Assembly: GCA_035370245.1 (NCBI GenBank)
Contig: DAOOVO010000005.1
Span: 1 to 64,000 of the forward strand
Reading direction: 5' to 3'
DNA: 64,000 bases
Origin: Pseudobacteroides sp035370245
GTDB taxonomy: Bacteria; Bacillota; Clostridia; Acetivibrionales; DSM-2933
Shown here: piece by piece, positions 26,748 to 36,058 of the stretch
Layout: every line of letters starts with the position of its first letter
Numbering within the stretch: position 1 is the first letter of the stretch
Translations under genes and position numbers: made by a program
The notes under the pieces: generated by a model
Seen by the model: the letters and a program-made list of their open reading frames with translations, nothing else
What the model was told of the DNA's origin: nothing
Database searches by the model: none

Positions 26748-26997
26748 TATATCAATTTTTAAATCTACATTAAATACGTGTTATTAATCTTACATTTTAG
26801 AAGATAAATGAAAAGATTGATCCCATTTAATATTATTAGGCTGTAAAAATGTGTATCTACCTATCTTGTACAAATATAAAATTTAATGTATTATAAAAAT
26901 ATAAGAATATGTAAACTACATTAAAGCTGACAGTTATTTTTTGAAAATAAACTGTTATTAATAATCTATTATATTATTGTATTGCGGGGAAGTATTT
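26748..26997 (+). other. AT-rich leader of the LRR surface-protein gene
   Basis: No gene is visible. A hairpin (ACAGTTATTTT 26930-26940 with AAAATAAACTGT 26944-26955, one bulge) lies 40 bases before the start. A TTGTACAA palindrome lies near 26868. No convincing sigma-A promoter pair was found. Confidence 0.4.
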
Positions 26998-29589
26998 ATG
27001 CGTGTACTTAAGAAGGTTATTTGTATATTTTTAGCCTTTTTTACTCTTTTAAATTTTTGGGGGACCGATTATACTTCGGTGAAATTTGATACTAACAGTT
27101 CATATGCAGAATCTGTTGATGATATAAGGTTTGAGGATGAAAAACTAGACAAAGTTGTTAGAGAAGCCTTAAATAAGGACATCAATGATAAAGTCAGTAT
27201 TGAAGAGTTAAAAGAAATAAGAGAGTTAAATGCAGATAATGCTGGACTAACCAATCTAAAAGGCATAGAGCTTTTATCTGAGCTTAATTATTTATACCTC
27301 AATGATAATAGCATAAATGATATATCCATGATTAAAAGTCTTAAGGGACTGATTTGCCTTCAAATGTCAGGCAATAATATATCGAATATTTCCGGCCTTG
27401 AAGAACTTGCAGGTTTGGAATTTCTTGATTTAAGCAGGAATAAAATAGAAGATGTAACCCCGATAGCACAATTATCATCATTAAAACATTTGAACCTGGG
27501 TGATAACAAAATTCGTGATATTTCTATGCTCGGAAATTTGGTGAATGTAGAGACTTTAGTGTTAAATGATAATGAGATTAAAGATATAAGTGTAGTTCTA
27601 TGTTACGATTCAGTCCAAACATTAATATTAAATAATAATGATATAAGAAATTGGTCACCTGTAATAAATTCTTTGAAATATAGCCTGGTTACTTTGTATG
27701 TTGCAGGTAATAAGAATGGGAAGCCTCCTTTAAAAAGAGAATACTTTCCAAATTTGATAGATACTGATATTACAGAGGCTACACCAACTCCGGCAAACAC
27801 GCCAACTTCTGCAGATACACCGACTCCGGCAATAACCCAGACTCCGACAATAACCCAGACTCCGACAGGTACACCGACTCCGGCAATAACCCAGACTCCA
27901 ATCCCAACAAGGATACCGACTTCAAGACCTACGGCAACTTCAATACCTACATATTGGAGTACTTCAACACCTATATATGGCACAACAACTACTCCCTATG
28001 CAACACCAACACCAGCGTCACATACAACAGTAAAGCCGATAATAACACCAACTCCTTCTCCAATTTCTACTGCAACCCCTACTGCAACTACTAGGCCATC
28101 TACTGTTCCAACTGTGATGCCAACACCGACAGAATTAATTATTACTGAACAACCTACTTATACACCTGTACCAACCAGAAAACCGATATTTTTCCCGGAT
28201 GAAAATTTGGCAAAGATTATCAGGGAAGAATTATTGAACAAAGATCCGGGGACAGTGATTTACCTTGATGAAATAAGAGATATTAAGAGCCTTGATGTAC
28301 CTGAGGGAAAAAATATAGTTAGTCTTCAAGGTTTACAATATTTTTATAGCCTAACAATGTTAAATTTAACCAATCAGAAGATTGAAGACGTTACTACTGT
28401 AGGGAAGCTTGTTAATCTGGAGAATTTATATTTAAGCGGAAATAGGATAAAAAGCATATATCCCTTAAGGAATCTCCCAGAACTAAGAATATTGGATCTA
28501 AGCAGAAACCAAATAGATGATGTTAATCCATTAAGCATATTATGCGAATATGAACGATTGAATGAATTGTATTTAAGCTATAATAATATAACTGAGGTAC
28601 AAGGATTAACGGTAATGACCAGTTTAAGTGTCCTTCTTATTGATCATAATGAAATAAGTGATTTCCGTTTTGTAAATAATTTGAAGGGCTTGAAGTGCCT
28701 TTATCTAAGCGGTAATAAGTCGGATGACTATACTGTTATTTCTGATGAGATAATTAATGGATTAGGTCCAAATGGCATGGATTTTTCAATACGCGGTAAA
28801 CCTACTCCGAATCCAAGCCAGACCAATACTGTTACTCAAACTCCAGGCAATATTGGACCTTCACAAACAGAAAAAAATGATATTGCAAATCCTGGTGCAA
28901 TTGCCGATAGAAGAACAAGGGATGATGTGGCTACAAATACACCAATACCAAGTGTTTCAAGTACTACAGTGACTCCTACACCTTATAATCCTGTGATAAC
29001 TCCAGTGCCTGTTATGATACCAGGCATTAAAAAAGTTGTGTTTGAAGATATAACAGGTCATTGGGCAGAGGACTGTCTTATGAAGCTTTTTGAAAGGGGA
29101 ATTTTATCGGGATATCCTGATAAGAGCATGAGACCGCAATTAGAGATTACCAGAGCTGAGGCTACTGTTATGTTGATAAAATCATTGGCATTGGAGCCAT
29201 TAAACAGCAAAAAACATAAGTTTATAGATGATGATGAATTGCCTTCATGGGCATATGGATATATTCAAAGAGCAGTTGAAAAAGGAATTATAAAGGGATA
29301 TGATGACAACTCATTCAGATCGACGCAAAAGGTGTCGAGAAGTGAAATTGTTACAATGATAGTGAGGGCTTTCGGTTTTGAGCAAAAGCCAGGCATAAGC
29401 ATTGATTTTATTGACTCAAGCACAATTCCCAAATGGTCTAAGGACAGTATTGCTTCCGCTGTATATTTAGGAATAATAAAGGGTTATAAAGACAGTACAT
29501 TTATGCCGTATAAGAATGTTACCAGAGCAGAGGCTGCAACAATGTTGGAAAACTCAATAAATTTATTTGAAAAGAAAAAAGCCCCGTAA
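26998..29589 (+). CDS. Cell-surface protein with two LRR blocks and three SLH domains
   Basis: An 863-aa secreted, wall-anchored protein. It has a signal peptide (about 1-40) and a first internalin-type LRR block (about 60-245, repeats of the form NLKGIELLSELNYLYLNDN with ~22-residue period). A Thr/Pro-rich linker (about 261-395) leads to a second LRR block (about 400-580), a shorter Pro/Thr linker (590-675) and three S-layer homology domains (about 682-735, 741-795, 801-863). SLH repeats bind secondary cell-wall polymers. The LRRs suggest protein or ligand binding, but a partner is not visible. The start is ATG 26998 behind GGGGAAG; an upstream in-frame TTG at 26977 is less likely. Confidence 0.9.
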   Translation: MRVLKKVICIFLAFFTLLNFWGTDYTSVKFDTNSSYAESVDDIRFEDEKLDKVVREALNKDINDKVSIEELKEIRELNADNAGLTNLKGIELLSELNYLYLNDNSINDISMIKSLKGLICLQMSGNNISNISGLEELAGLEFLDLSRNKIEDVTPIAQLSSLKHLNLGDNKIRDISMLGNLVNVETLVLNDNEIKDISVVLCYDSVQTLILNNNDIRNWSPVINSLKYSLVTLYVAGNKNGKPPLKREYFPNLIDTDITEATPTPANTPTSADTPTPAITQTPTITQTPTGTPTPAITQTPIPTRIPTSRPTATSIPTYWSTSTPIYGTTTTPYATPTPASHTTVKPIITPTPSPISTATPTATTRPSTVPTVMPTPTELIITEQPTYTPVPTRKPIFFPDENLAKIIREELLNKDPGTVIYLDEIRDIKSLDVPEGKNIVSLQGLQYFYSLTMLNLTNQKIEDVTTVGKLVNLENLYLSGNRIKSIYPLRNLPELRILDLSRNQIDDVNPLSILCEYERLNELYLSYNNITEVQGLTVMTSLSVLLIDHNEISDFRFVNNLKGLKCLYLSGNKSDDYTVISDEIINGLGPNGMDFSIRGKPTPNPSQTNTVTQTPGNIGPSQTEKNDIANPGAIADRRTRDDVATNTPIPSVSSTTVTPTPYNPVITPVPVMIPGIKKVVFEDITGHWAEDCLMKLFERGILSGYPDKSMRPQLEITRAEATVMLIKSLALEPLNSKKHKFIDDDELPSWAYGYIQRAVEKGIIKGYDDNSFRSTQKVSRSEIVTMIVRAFGFEQKPGISIDFIDSSTIPKWSKDSIASAVYLGIIKGYKDSTFMPYKNVTRAEAATMLENSINLFEKKKAP

Positions 29590-29599
29590 AGGCTTTTTC
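29576..29599 (+). terminator. Terminator overlapping the stop codon of the LRR/SLH gene
   Basis: AAAAAGCC (29576-29583) pairs with GGCTTTTT (29591-29598). The stop codon (29587-29589) lies in the loop, so the terminating hairpin begins inside the coding sequence. Confidence 0.75.
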
Positions 29600-29639
29600 T
29601 CTATTTGTGAATTTATGATTTTGAAATTATATTTTGAAA

Positions 29640-30674
29640 TTATGCCTTATTAAGAATAGCTATATTATCCTTAAAAGGCGGATATATAATACCTTTTTCT
29701 GTTATTATTGCACTGATGTACTTGTTGGGAGTAACGTCAAATGAAGGGTTTGCAACCTTAACGCCGGATGGGGCTATTTGAACTCCCATTATCTGTGTAA
29801 CTTCACTTGATGACCTTTCCTCAATAGGAATGCTGTCTCCCGATTTAGTTAAAAAGTCAATGGTCGATACTGGAGCTGCTACATAAAAGTGTATTTTATT
29901 CTCATGTGCCAATACAGCTAATGAATATGTACCGATTTTATTAGCAGTATCACCGTTTGCGGCTATTCTGTCGGCACCTACTATAACACAGTCAATGCTG
30001 CCTGATTTCATGAAATGTCCTGCCATATTGTCACATATTAATGTTACTGGGATACCGTCCTGCGTAAGTTCCCAGGCTGTAAGCCTTGCGCCTTGTAAGT
30101 ATGGACGTGTTTCATCTGCAAATACGCTTATATTCTTGCCGGCATCATGTGCAGCACGGATTACTCCAAGTGCTGTACCGTAATCGCATGTTGCAAGAGC
30201 CCCAGCATTGCAATGTGTTAATATTGTATAATTATCCTTTATGAGACTTAATCCGTTTCTTCCAATTGCCTTATTGGTTTCTACATCCTCACAATCCATT
30301 TTTACAGCTTCATTTAAAATTGCTTCCTTTATTTCATTTAAAGACTTTTCTTTATTGTAAAGTGCAGTTTTATAAACTCTGTCGATTGCCCAGAAAAGAT
30401 TCACAGCTGTTGGTCGTGTACTGCGTAATATGTTGCATATTTGTTCAATATTGGTAAAAAATTCACTTTTGGATTGAGTTTTTACCGACCGGGCACCAAT
30501 AGCTAAACCATAAGCCGCAGTTACTCCAATGGCGGGTGCCCCCCGTACTATCATATTTTTAATTGCTTCAGCAACTTCAATATATGTGGTGCATTCAACA
30601 TATACCTTTTGTGTTGGAAGCTTTGTCTGGTCAATAAGCCTTAAAACTCCATCTTTGTATTCTAACGGTCTCAT
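29640..30674 (-). CDS. mtnA: S-methyl-5-thioribose-1-phosphate isomerase
   Basis: It isomerises methylthioribose-1-phosphate to methylthioribulose-1-phosphate in the methionine salvage pathway. The 344-aa product has RGAPAIGVTAAYGLA near 44-58, the catalytic-cysteine region THCNAGALATCDYGTALG and the catalytic-aspartate region IVGADRIAANGDTANKIGTY. Length is typical (~345 aa). It is divergent from the small-gene cluster at 30873 and stands alone; no other salvage gene is near, although polyamine synthesis elsewhere in the window uses a route that does not produce methylthioadenosine. Confidence 0.95.
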   Translation of the reverse strand: MRPLEYKDGVLRLIDQTKLPTQKVYVECTTYIEVAEAIKNMIVRGAPAIGVTAAYGLAIGARSVKTQSKSEFFTNIEQICNILRSTRPTAVNLFWAIDRVYKTALYNKEKSLNEIKEAILNEAVKMDCEDVETNKAIGRNGLSLIKDNYTILTHCNAGALATCDYGTALGVIRAAHDAGKNISVFADETRPYLQGARLTAWELTQDGIPVTLICDNMAGHFMKSGSIDCVIVGADRIAANGDTANKIGTYSLAVLAHENKIHFYVAAPVSTIDFLTKSGDSIPIEERSSSEVTQIMGVQIAPSGVKVANPSFDVTPNKYISAIITEKGIIYPPFKDNIAILNKA

Positions 30675-30872
30675 ATTAAGCTCCTTTACTGATTCAATTC
30701 AGCTAATTTCGTCGTAAAGCCAGTGTTATTATATATTATTGAATGTTTTTTAACAATATTTTATTTTTGATAATTGATTATTCTTAGTATACCATATTAA
30801 ACCTGCAGCCAAAGTAAATATTAATATGAAATTTAGGTATATTAAAATAAAAAAAGCTAATAAGGAGAAAAC

Positions 30873-31112
30873 ATGTCAATTATATTGAGCACAGAGTTAA
30901 AAAGTGATCTTGAGGCAATGTACAAAATAACTGGAGAGATTTTAACACAAATGGATTTGGAGGATGGCAAGTCTGTGGATGCTGAAGCGTTAAGGCAAAT
31001 AAGGCACAAGGTTTCTGATATGGAAGCTATAATTCAGAAGGATATATTTACATGCAATTACTTGACATCTAAAGAAAAGATTTTGAGAAGCATGATGCGG
31101 GATATTGAATGA
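30873..31112 (+). CDS. Unknown small protein
   Basis: A 79-aa, probably all-helical acidic protein with no membrane segment or known motif. The start (ATG, TCAATTATATTGAGC following) is behind AAGGAG. It overlaps the reading frame of the next gene only marginally (stop within ATGATGG) and forms the head of a three-gene unit with the DUF5665-like and DksA/TraR-like genes. I do not recognise the family. Confidence 0.65.
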   Translation: MSIILSTELKSDLEAMYKITGEILTQMDLEDGKSVDAEALRQIRHKVSDMEAIIQKDIFTCNYLTSKEKILRSMMRDIE

Positions 31113-31123
31113 TGGTGATAATT

Positions 31124-31441
31124 ATGAATGAAAAAAACAGGTTGATTCATGTTATAAATAAAAAGCTGGATAAGATTGCATTAAATATGGAGAAATTCAA
31201 ACTGGTTGATTATGTATATTATCTTGAAAACCCCAGAAAAATGCTATGGTCAAATTTTCTAGGAGGCCTGTCAAGAGGATTTGGAATTGCCATAGGGTTC
31301 ACTCTTTTAGGTGCTGTTGTAATATATTTTCTCCAAATAATTGTACGATGGAAACTGCCTCTAATTGGAGAGTTTATTTCAGATATTGTAAATATTGTCC
31401 AGGAAAACATGAGAAGGGCAGGAGGAAGAATAAATGGATGA
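31124..31441 (+). CDS. DUF5665-like small membrane protein
   Basis: A 105-aa protein with an N-terminal charged helix (MNEKNRLIHVINKKLDKIALNMEK), the stretch YYLENPRKMLWSNFLGGLSRGFG typical of DUF5665 proteins and one transmembrane segment (about 55-78). The function is unknown. The start is set at ATG 31124 behind GGTGAT; upstream in-frame ATGs at 31109 and 31112 exist. It overlaps the following DksA/TraR-like gene by eight bases. Confidence 0.78.
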   Translation: MNEKNRLIHVINKKLDKIALNMEKFKLVDYVYYLENPRKMLWSNFLGGLSRGFGIAIGFTLLGAVVIYFLQIIVRWKLPLIGEFISDIVNIVQENMRRAGGRING

Positions 31442-32075
31442 TAAAATTGTAAATTTTTTAAAAGATGCTTTAATAAAAAGGCAGAACGAGATACAACATA
31501 CCATTGAAATGATGAAGAAGAACAAAACGGCAGAGCAGAACAAATATTCACCTACGGAACTTTCGAATTATGATAATCATCCCGGAGATATGGGTACTGA
31601 GCTTTATCAGGTACAATTCAACACCGCATTAAAGGTGCATGAAGAACATGAGCTTCAAGATATTGAAGATGCATTGATCAAAATTTATGACGGTTCGTAT
31701 GGAAAATGTGAATTTTGCGGAAAAGAAATTGACATTGAAAGGTTAAAGGCGATTCCTTCAGCAAAACTCTGTATTAATTGCGAGGAAAGCAAGGCAGTGA
31801 CCCTTGGAATGTTGAAATCGGAAAGGCCTAATGAGGAACTTGTGTGGGACGCACCATTCGGGAGGAAATATCTCAATAAAAGAGAAGATGATGAAAATGA
31901 AGGTTTGGATTACCTCAATGACCTGGTTAAGTACGGTACAGCCGACGGACCTCAGGATATGGGGGGATATTACGATTACGAGGAGTTCTATACCAATGAA
32001 ATGGATACACAGGGTATTGTAGATAAGATGGATCGAATATCAAATGAGCAATACAAAAGACAGTTACCTGATTGA
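31434..32075 (+). CDS. DksA/TraR-type C4 zinc-finger protein (YteA-like)
   Basis: A 213-aa protein with an N-terminal helical region (RQNEIQHTIEMMKKNK), the stretch ELSNYDNHPGDMGTELYQ and a four-cysteine zinc finger (about 86-115: CEFCGKEIDIERLKAIPSAKLCINC). YteA-type proteins of this length are common in Firmicutes and sporulation-linked in Bacillus, with unclear action. DksA relatives bind RNA polymerase. The finger is intact. It is co-transcribed with two small genes upstream. Confidence 0.88.
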   Translation: MDDKIVNFLKDALIKRQNEIQHTIEMMKKNKTAEQNKYSPTELSNYDNHPGDMGTELYQVQFNTALKVHEEHELQDIEDALIKIYDGSYGKCEFCGKEIDIERLKAIPSAKLCINCEESKAVTLGMLKSERPNEELVWDAPFGRKYLNKREDDENEGLDYLNDLVKYGTADGPQDMGGYYDYEEFYTNEMDTQGIVDKMDRISNEQYKRQLPD

Positions 32076-32096
32076 GAATATTTGATCTATAAAACA

Positions 32097-32132
32097 ATAT
32101 GTGTAGTAATGTTGTGTCATTGCTACACATAT
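32097..32132. repeat. Strong inverted repeat after the DksA/TraR-like gene
   Basis: A 15-base arm (ATATGTGTAGTAATG, 32097-32111) pairs with 32118-32132 with one G-T wobble, loop of six bases. There is no T-run on either strand. It may be an atypical terminator or an mRNA 3'-end stabiliser. Confidence 0.55.
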
Positions 32133-32341
32133 CACAAGTCATATTTTCAGTATGATTTCAAAAAAGAAATAATGATGTTTTTTGTGAATTAATGCACTAC
32201 TTGATGAGAAATACCTATAATTTTCTTATTTTGTCTAATTTGAACGGGATTGAGTCTTTATAAAAAAGTAAAACTGTGGTAAAATATCTTTTGTTACTCA
32301 TTGCGATTGAGCATAATTACTTATTAAAGGGGGAGATAACT

Positions 32342-33283
32342 ATGAAGAAATTTAAGAAATTTTCATCAGGTATTGCGATTGCTCTAGCTGTAAGCGTTAT
32401 TGCTGCAGGTATGGTATGGAGTGTTAGTGCAACAAGAAAAGTTGATGCTGTAGCAAATGACAACATTAAGATCTATTTTGATGGGAATTTAAAATCATTT
32501 AAAGAGGCTGACGGTTCAAAGATTTCGCCTGTAATAATCAATGGCAGAACATATTTGCCGTTGAGAGCGGTTGCCGATTTGGTGGGTCTTGGAGTTGAGT
32601 GGGTAGCTGATACACAGTCAATCAAGCTGTCATCCGGTGTACCTTATAATGAGAATGAACCTCTTCAAACAACTCAGCCAAGTGCCAGCGTTGCTCCAAC
32701 AAAAGCACCAGTTTCTAGTACACCTGCTCCTGTGAATACTTCTAAGAGTGCAGGTACTTTACAAGATCCGGTTAAATTCGGAGAAACTTTTGCGTGGTCT
32801 GCATCTGAGAAATATATAGACACTATAGCGTCAGCAGATTATACTTGTACTGTGAAGAAAGTAGAGCCTATTTCAGTTGATGAGATTGCAAAGTTGGGAT
32901 TCAAAGCCACTCCTAAAGATGATCAAGAGTATGTTTTAGTTACTTTGGCTGCGACTGTTTCAAATGCAAAGATAGAATCAGGAGAAGCTTATCAATATGA
33001 ACCGTTTATGTTAGATATTAGGGGTTCAAAAACACCATCAGGTGATTCTATTATTGGAGGCACTGATTTTAGCTTTGAAGGCAGTTTGCAGAAAGCAGCT
33101 GAGGCTGTTAATTCTGATAGCAAAGGCTTTGCAAAAAAGATTAAAGCCGGCGAAGTAGTTAATTACAAGTATGAGGGTAAAGTTATATTGCCAATAATAA
33201 AAGGTCAGGAAAACTATTTATGTATAACAAAGGACTACAGTCTTGAGTATTCAGATAGATTTGCATACTTTAAACTGAAATAA
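32342..33283 (+). CDS. Exported stalk-domain protein
   Basis: A 313-aa protein. A signal peptide (about 1-30, ending near VSATRKVDA) precedes a short copper-amine-oxidase N-terminal-type stalk domain (about 38-100, with VIINGRTYLPLRAVADLVGLGVEW), a Pro/Thr/Ser-rich linker (about 105-145) and a beta-rich C-terminal domain of about 165 residues that resembles DUF4352-like extracytoplasmic domains. The start is ATG 32342 behind GGGGGAGAT; the longer frame from 32276 lacks a ribosome site. It is monocistronic. Its ligand or role is unknown. Confidence 0.85.
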   Translation: MKKFKKFSSGIAIALAVSVIAAGMVWSVSATRKVDAVANDNIKIYFDGNLKSFKEADGSKISPVIINGRTYLPLRAVADLVGLGVEWVADTQSIKLSSGVPYNENEPLQTTQPSASVAPTKAPVSSTPAPVNTSKSAGTLQDPVKFGETFAWSASEKYIDTIASADYTCTVKKVEPISVDEIAKLGFKATPKDDQEYVLVTLAATVSNAKIESGEAYQYEPFMLDIRGSKTPSGDSIIGGTDFSFEGSLQKAAEAVNSDSKGFAKKIKAGEVVNYKYEGKVILPIIKGQENYLCITKDYSLEYSDRFAYFKLK

Positions 33284-33311
33284 AAATAATATCAAAAAAG
33301 AGCTTGTAATT

Positions 33312-33358
33312 AAATCCGGTTTTCATCCTCAAATCGAAAGATGAAACCGGATTTTTTA
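33312..33358 (+). terminator. Terminator of the stalk-domain gene
   Basis: AAATCCGGTTTTCATC pairs with GATGAAACCGGATTT, followed by TTTTT. Strong and perfectly placed. Confidence 0.9.
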
Positions 33359-33433
33359 TATTCATAATATTAATCATTTCATATTATCTTTGAGTTTGAT
33401 ATAATTTCATATATAAATTTATGGTGGTGGATC

Positions 33434-34132
33434 ATGAAACCTAAAATTCTTGTAGTCGATGATGAAGCTTCCATCTGTGATCTTTTGAAAATTAACCTTG
33501 AGCTTGAAGGCTATGAGGTAAGCACTGCAGGGGATGGAGAGGAAGCTTTAAAAAGTATTGATTTAATAAATCCGGATCTTCTGATTTTGGATGTTATGCT
33601 TCCTAAAATTAATGGTTATGATATTTGTAAAAAGGTTACATATGAAAAGGGTATACCTGTTATAATGCTGACAGCAAAAACAGACCTTATTGATAAGGTT
33701 TTAGGACTAGAGCTTGGGGCAGATGATTACATAACCAAGCCTTTTCACGCACGGGAGCTTGTGGCCAGGGTTAAAGCCCTTCTAAGAAGGGTCTCAAAGG
33801 AAGCAAAAATTTTAGATGAAGGAAATCACATTGTTAACGGTCCCCTGGAATTATTTGCGGATATGAGAAAAGTTACACTATCAGGCAATGAGGTTGAGCT
33901 GTCTGCGAAGGAATATGATTTGGTATATTTTTTTATGAATCACATAGAGCAGGTTTTTACAAGGGATGCTCTTTTGGAAAAAGTATGGGGATATGATTAT
34001 TATGGAGACACCAGGACAGTTGACGTTCATATTCAGAGGCTTAGAAAGAAGCTAAGTGTTGAAGGGGAAGGGACAGGTGCAAACATAATACAGACTGTAT
34101 TCGGTGTTGGATATAAAATGGCCAGACAATGA
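33434..34132 (+). CDS. OmpR/PhoB-family response regulator
   Basis: A 232-aa response regulator. The receiver domain (1-120) has the phosphorylation site D53 in ILDVMLP, the acidic pair D9/D10 and the lysine of ITKPF near 103. The winged-helix DNA-binding domain follows, with KEYDLVYFFMNH and DTRTVDVHIQRLRKKL. It closely resembles PhoP/WalR-type regulators and is followed 15 bases later by its kinase. Confidence 0.95.
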   Translation: MKPKILVVDDEASICDLLKINLELEGYEVSTAGDGEEALKSIDLINPDLLILDVMLPKINGYDICKKVTYEKGIPVIMLTAKTDLIDKVLGLELGADDYITKPFHARELVARVKALLRRVSKEAKILDEGNHIVNGPLELFADMRKVTLSGNEVELSAKEYDLVYFFMNHIEQVFTRDALLEKVWGYDYYGDTRTVDVHIQRLRKKLSVEGEGTGANIIQTVFGVGYKMARQ

Positions 34133-34147
34133 TAAAGTGGTGATTTA

Positions 34148-35869
34148 GTGAAAATAGGACTTAGACATAAAATTTTATTTACGAATGTGATTGTTCTCTT
34201 TTTGACATTTCTTATTGTAGCTTTGGTTCTGATAGAGGGAGTGGACAGGGTTAACATGGGGATGCTTATAAACAGCATGGTAAACCAGTCGGAAATATCT
34301 GTAAGGACCATAAAGCAAAGCCTGTTGACGGACTCTAATACTGATAACATAGAAGGAGAATTCAATTTAAGAGCAGGTGACTTTGCTTCAAGATTGTCAA
34401 AGGAATCCGGCATTAGGGTAGTTATATTTTCTGCACAAAAAAAGCTTTTAGCCGATTCGGATAATTCAGAAAGCCAGGACTTTAGTTTGTCTGAGATTGA
34501 GGAAGCCTTCAAGGATGGAGGTAACAGGGCATACAGCCAGCGGGAGGTAGACGGCGAAAAGAAGCTTTTTTTTGCATTTCCGATTATTCATTCCGGTAAA
34601 ATAATTGGCGGAGTGTTATTTGTCAATTCCCTTTCGGATATTGAAAAAAATAAAAGAAACATATCCATTTTAGTTCTTATAGCTTTTTTATCGGGAACAA
34701 TAATTATACTTATTGTCAGCATAATTATATCGGGAACAATTACTAAGCCTCTAAAGGTATTGAACCGTTCTGCCATTAATATATCCAAGGGGGATTATTC
34801 CAATAAAATTAATATAAAAACAAGGGATGAGCTGGGGGTTTTAGCAAGTACATTTAATTTGATGATGGATGAGGTTGCCAATAAAATAAATTCCCTTGAT
34901 TTTGAAAAGGCTAAGCTTGGTGCGGTACTAGAAAGTATGGGTGAGGGAGTTGTTGCCTATAATTGTGATAATGAAATAATAGCGGATAATGCAATTGCCA
35001 GAAGCCTTTTTGCCCAAGGAATGAATGATTGGGTTTATGACACTGTTAACAAGGTAAGGGATATGAGAAAGAGAGTGGTTGTTGAAATAGATTCAAATGG
35101 AAGAAGCCTTCTTGTGTGTGCTACACCGTTAAACCATGATGAGCTCAAAAATGGGGTTGTCTTAATCATAAATGATATTACTGAGCTTAGAAATTTGCAG
35201 GAAAAGCAAAAAAACTTTGTAACTAATATATCTCATGAGCTTAAAACTCCGCTTACAACAATTTTGGGTTATGTTGATCTGCTAAAGGAACAGGGAGAGG
35301 ACAAAAGGATATTTGAAACGTCAATAGCGTATTTGGAAAGCTCAGCCGAACGCCTTAAAAGATTGGTTGATGATCTTATTGATTTATCCAGCCTTAAGAA
35401 ATATGAGTTTGAAATAGAAAAAAGAAGCATAGATATAGTGGGGCTTATTAAGGATACTGTCGGACAAATGGCCATAAAAGCTAAGAAGTTCGATATTGAA
35501 ATTGAAACGGATCTGTCGCATTTAGAACCCATGATGGCTGATCCCATAAGAGTAAAGCAGGCAGTTGTAAATATATTGGACAATGCAATCAAATACTCCC
35601 AAAAAGGGAAAATAACAGTAAAAATGTATGACAATGCAGGGAATGTGCGGTTGGATATAGAGGATAAAGGTTGCGGTATACCGAAAGATTTGTTAGACAA
35701 AATATTTGAACCTTTTTACAGGGTAGATAAAGCAAGATCTAGAGAGATAGGCGGAAATGGTCTAGGCCTTTCTATTGCAAAGGAAATAGTGGAAAAACAT
35801 AATGGCAGCATAATTATTGACAGCAAGATAGGTACTGGGACAAAAGTAAGTATTATACTTCCATATTAA
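34148..35869 (+). CDS. Sensor histidine kinase (HAMP-PAS-HisKA-HATPase)
   Basis: A 573-aa membrane kinase. The order is a transmembrane segment (about 10-30), an extracytoplasmic sensor (about 31-170), a second transmembrane segment (about 171-195), HAMP (about 196-250), a PAS-like domain (about 255-345), the H-box FVTNISHELKTPLTT with H363 and an ATPase domain with the N-box NILDNAIKYS, DKGCGIP and GGNGLGLSIAKEI. This is the WalK/PhoR layout. It pairs with the preceding regulator. Downstream envelope genes (lipoprotein, YdcF, L,D-transpeptidase) suggest a cell-envelope signal, which is inferred. Confidence 0.95.
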   Translation: MKIGLRHKILFTNVIVLFLTFLIVALVLIEGVDRVNMGMLINSMVNQSEISVRTIKQSLLTDSNTDNIEGEFNLRAGDFASRLSKESGIRVVIFSAQKKLLADSDNSESQDFSLSEIEEAFKDGGNRAYSQREVDGEKKLFFAFPIIHSGKIIGGVLFVNSLSDIEKNKRNISILVLIAFLSGTIIILIVSIIISGTITKPLKVLNRSAINISKGDYSNKINIKTRDELGVLASTFNLMMDEVANKINSLDFEKAKLGAVLESMGEGVVAYNCDNEIIADNAIARSLFAQGMNDWVYDTVNKVRDMRKRVVVEIDSNGRSLLVCATPLNHDELKNGVVLIINDITELRNLQEKQKNFVTNISHELKTPLTTILGYVDLLKEQGEDKRIFETSIAYLESSAERLKRLVDDLIDLSSLKKYEFEIEKRSIDIVGLIKDTVGQMAIKAKKFDIEIETDLSHLEPMMADPIRVKQAVVNILDNAIKYSQKGKITVKMYDNAGNVRLDIEDKGCGIPKDLLDKIFEPFYRVDKARSREIGGNGLGLSIAKEIVEKHNGSIIIDSKIGTGTKVSIILPY

Positions 35870-35934
35870 GAATTTGCATGAAATATTTAACTCTCGTATA
35901 TTAAAAATGGCAAAGCATAGCTAAACCGACATAT

Positions 35935-35957
35935 AGGCTGGAATTTCCGGCCTTTTT
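35935..35957 (+). terminator. Terminator of the two-component operon
   Basis: AGGCTGG (35935-35941) pairs with CCGGCCT (35947-35953) with one wobble, followed by TTTT. Confidence 0.75.
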
Positions 35958-36058
35958 ATATTCAGGAAATTATTTTACAATTTTGTTACATGTGGTTTAA
36001 GCAATTATGATAATTATCATGTATTATTTATTTATAATCAATGAGGGAGGCATATAAC

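Noticed and set aside
27603..27983. 126-aa minus-strand frame rich in Gly-Val repeats
   Set aside because: It is the antisense image of the Thr/Pro linker of the LRR/SLH protein.
30675..30872. S-box or other riboswitch ahead of mtnA
   Set aside because: None of the conserved SAM riboswitch stretches is visible on the minus strand.
34033..34512. 159-aa minus-strand open frame across the response regulator / kinase junction
   Set aside because: Antisense to two genes with complete motifs; no ribosome site or domain.
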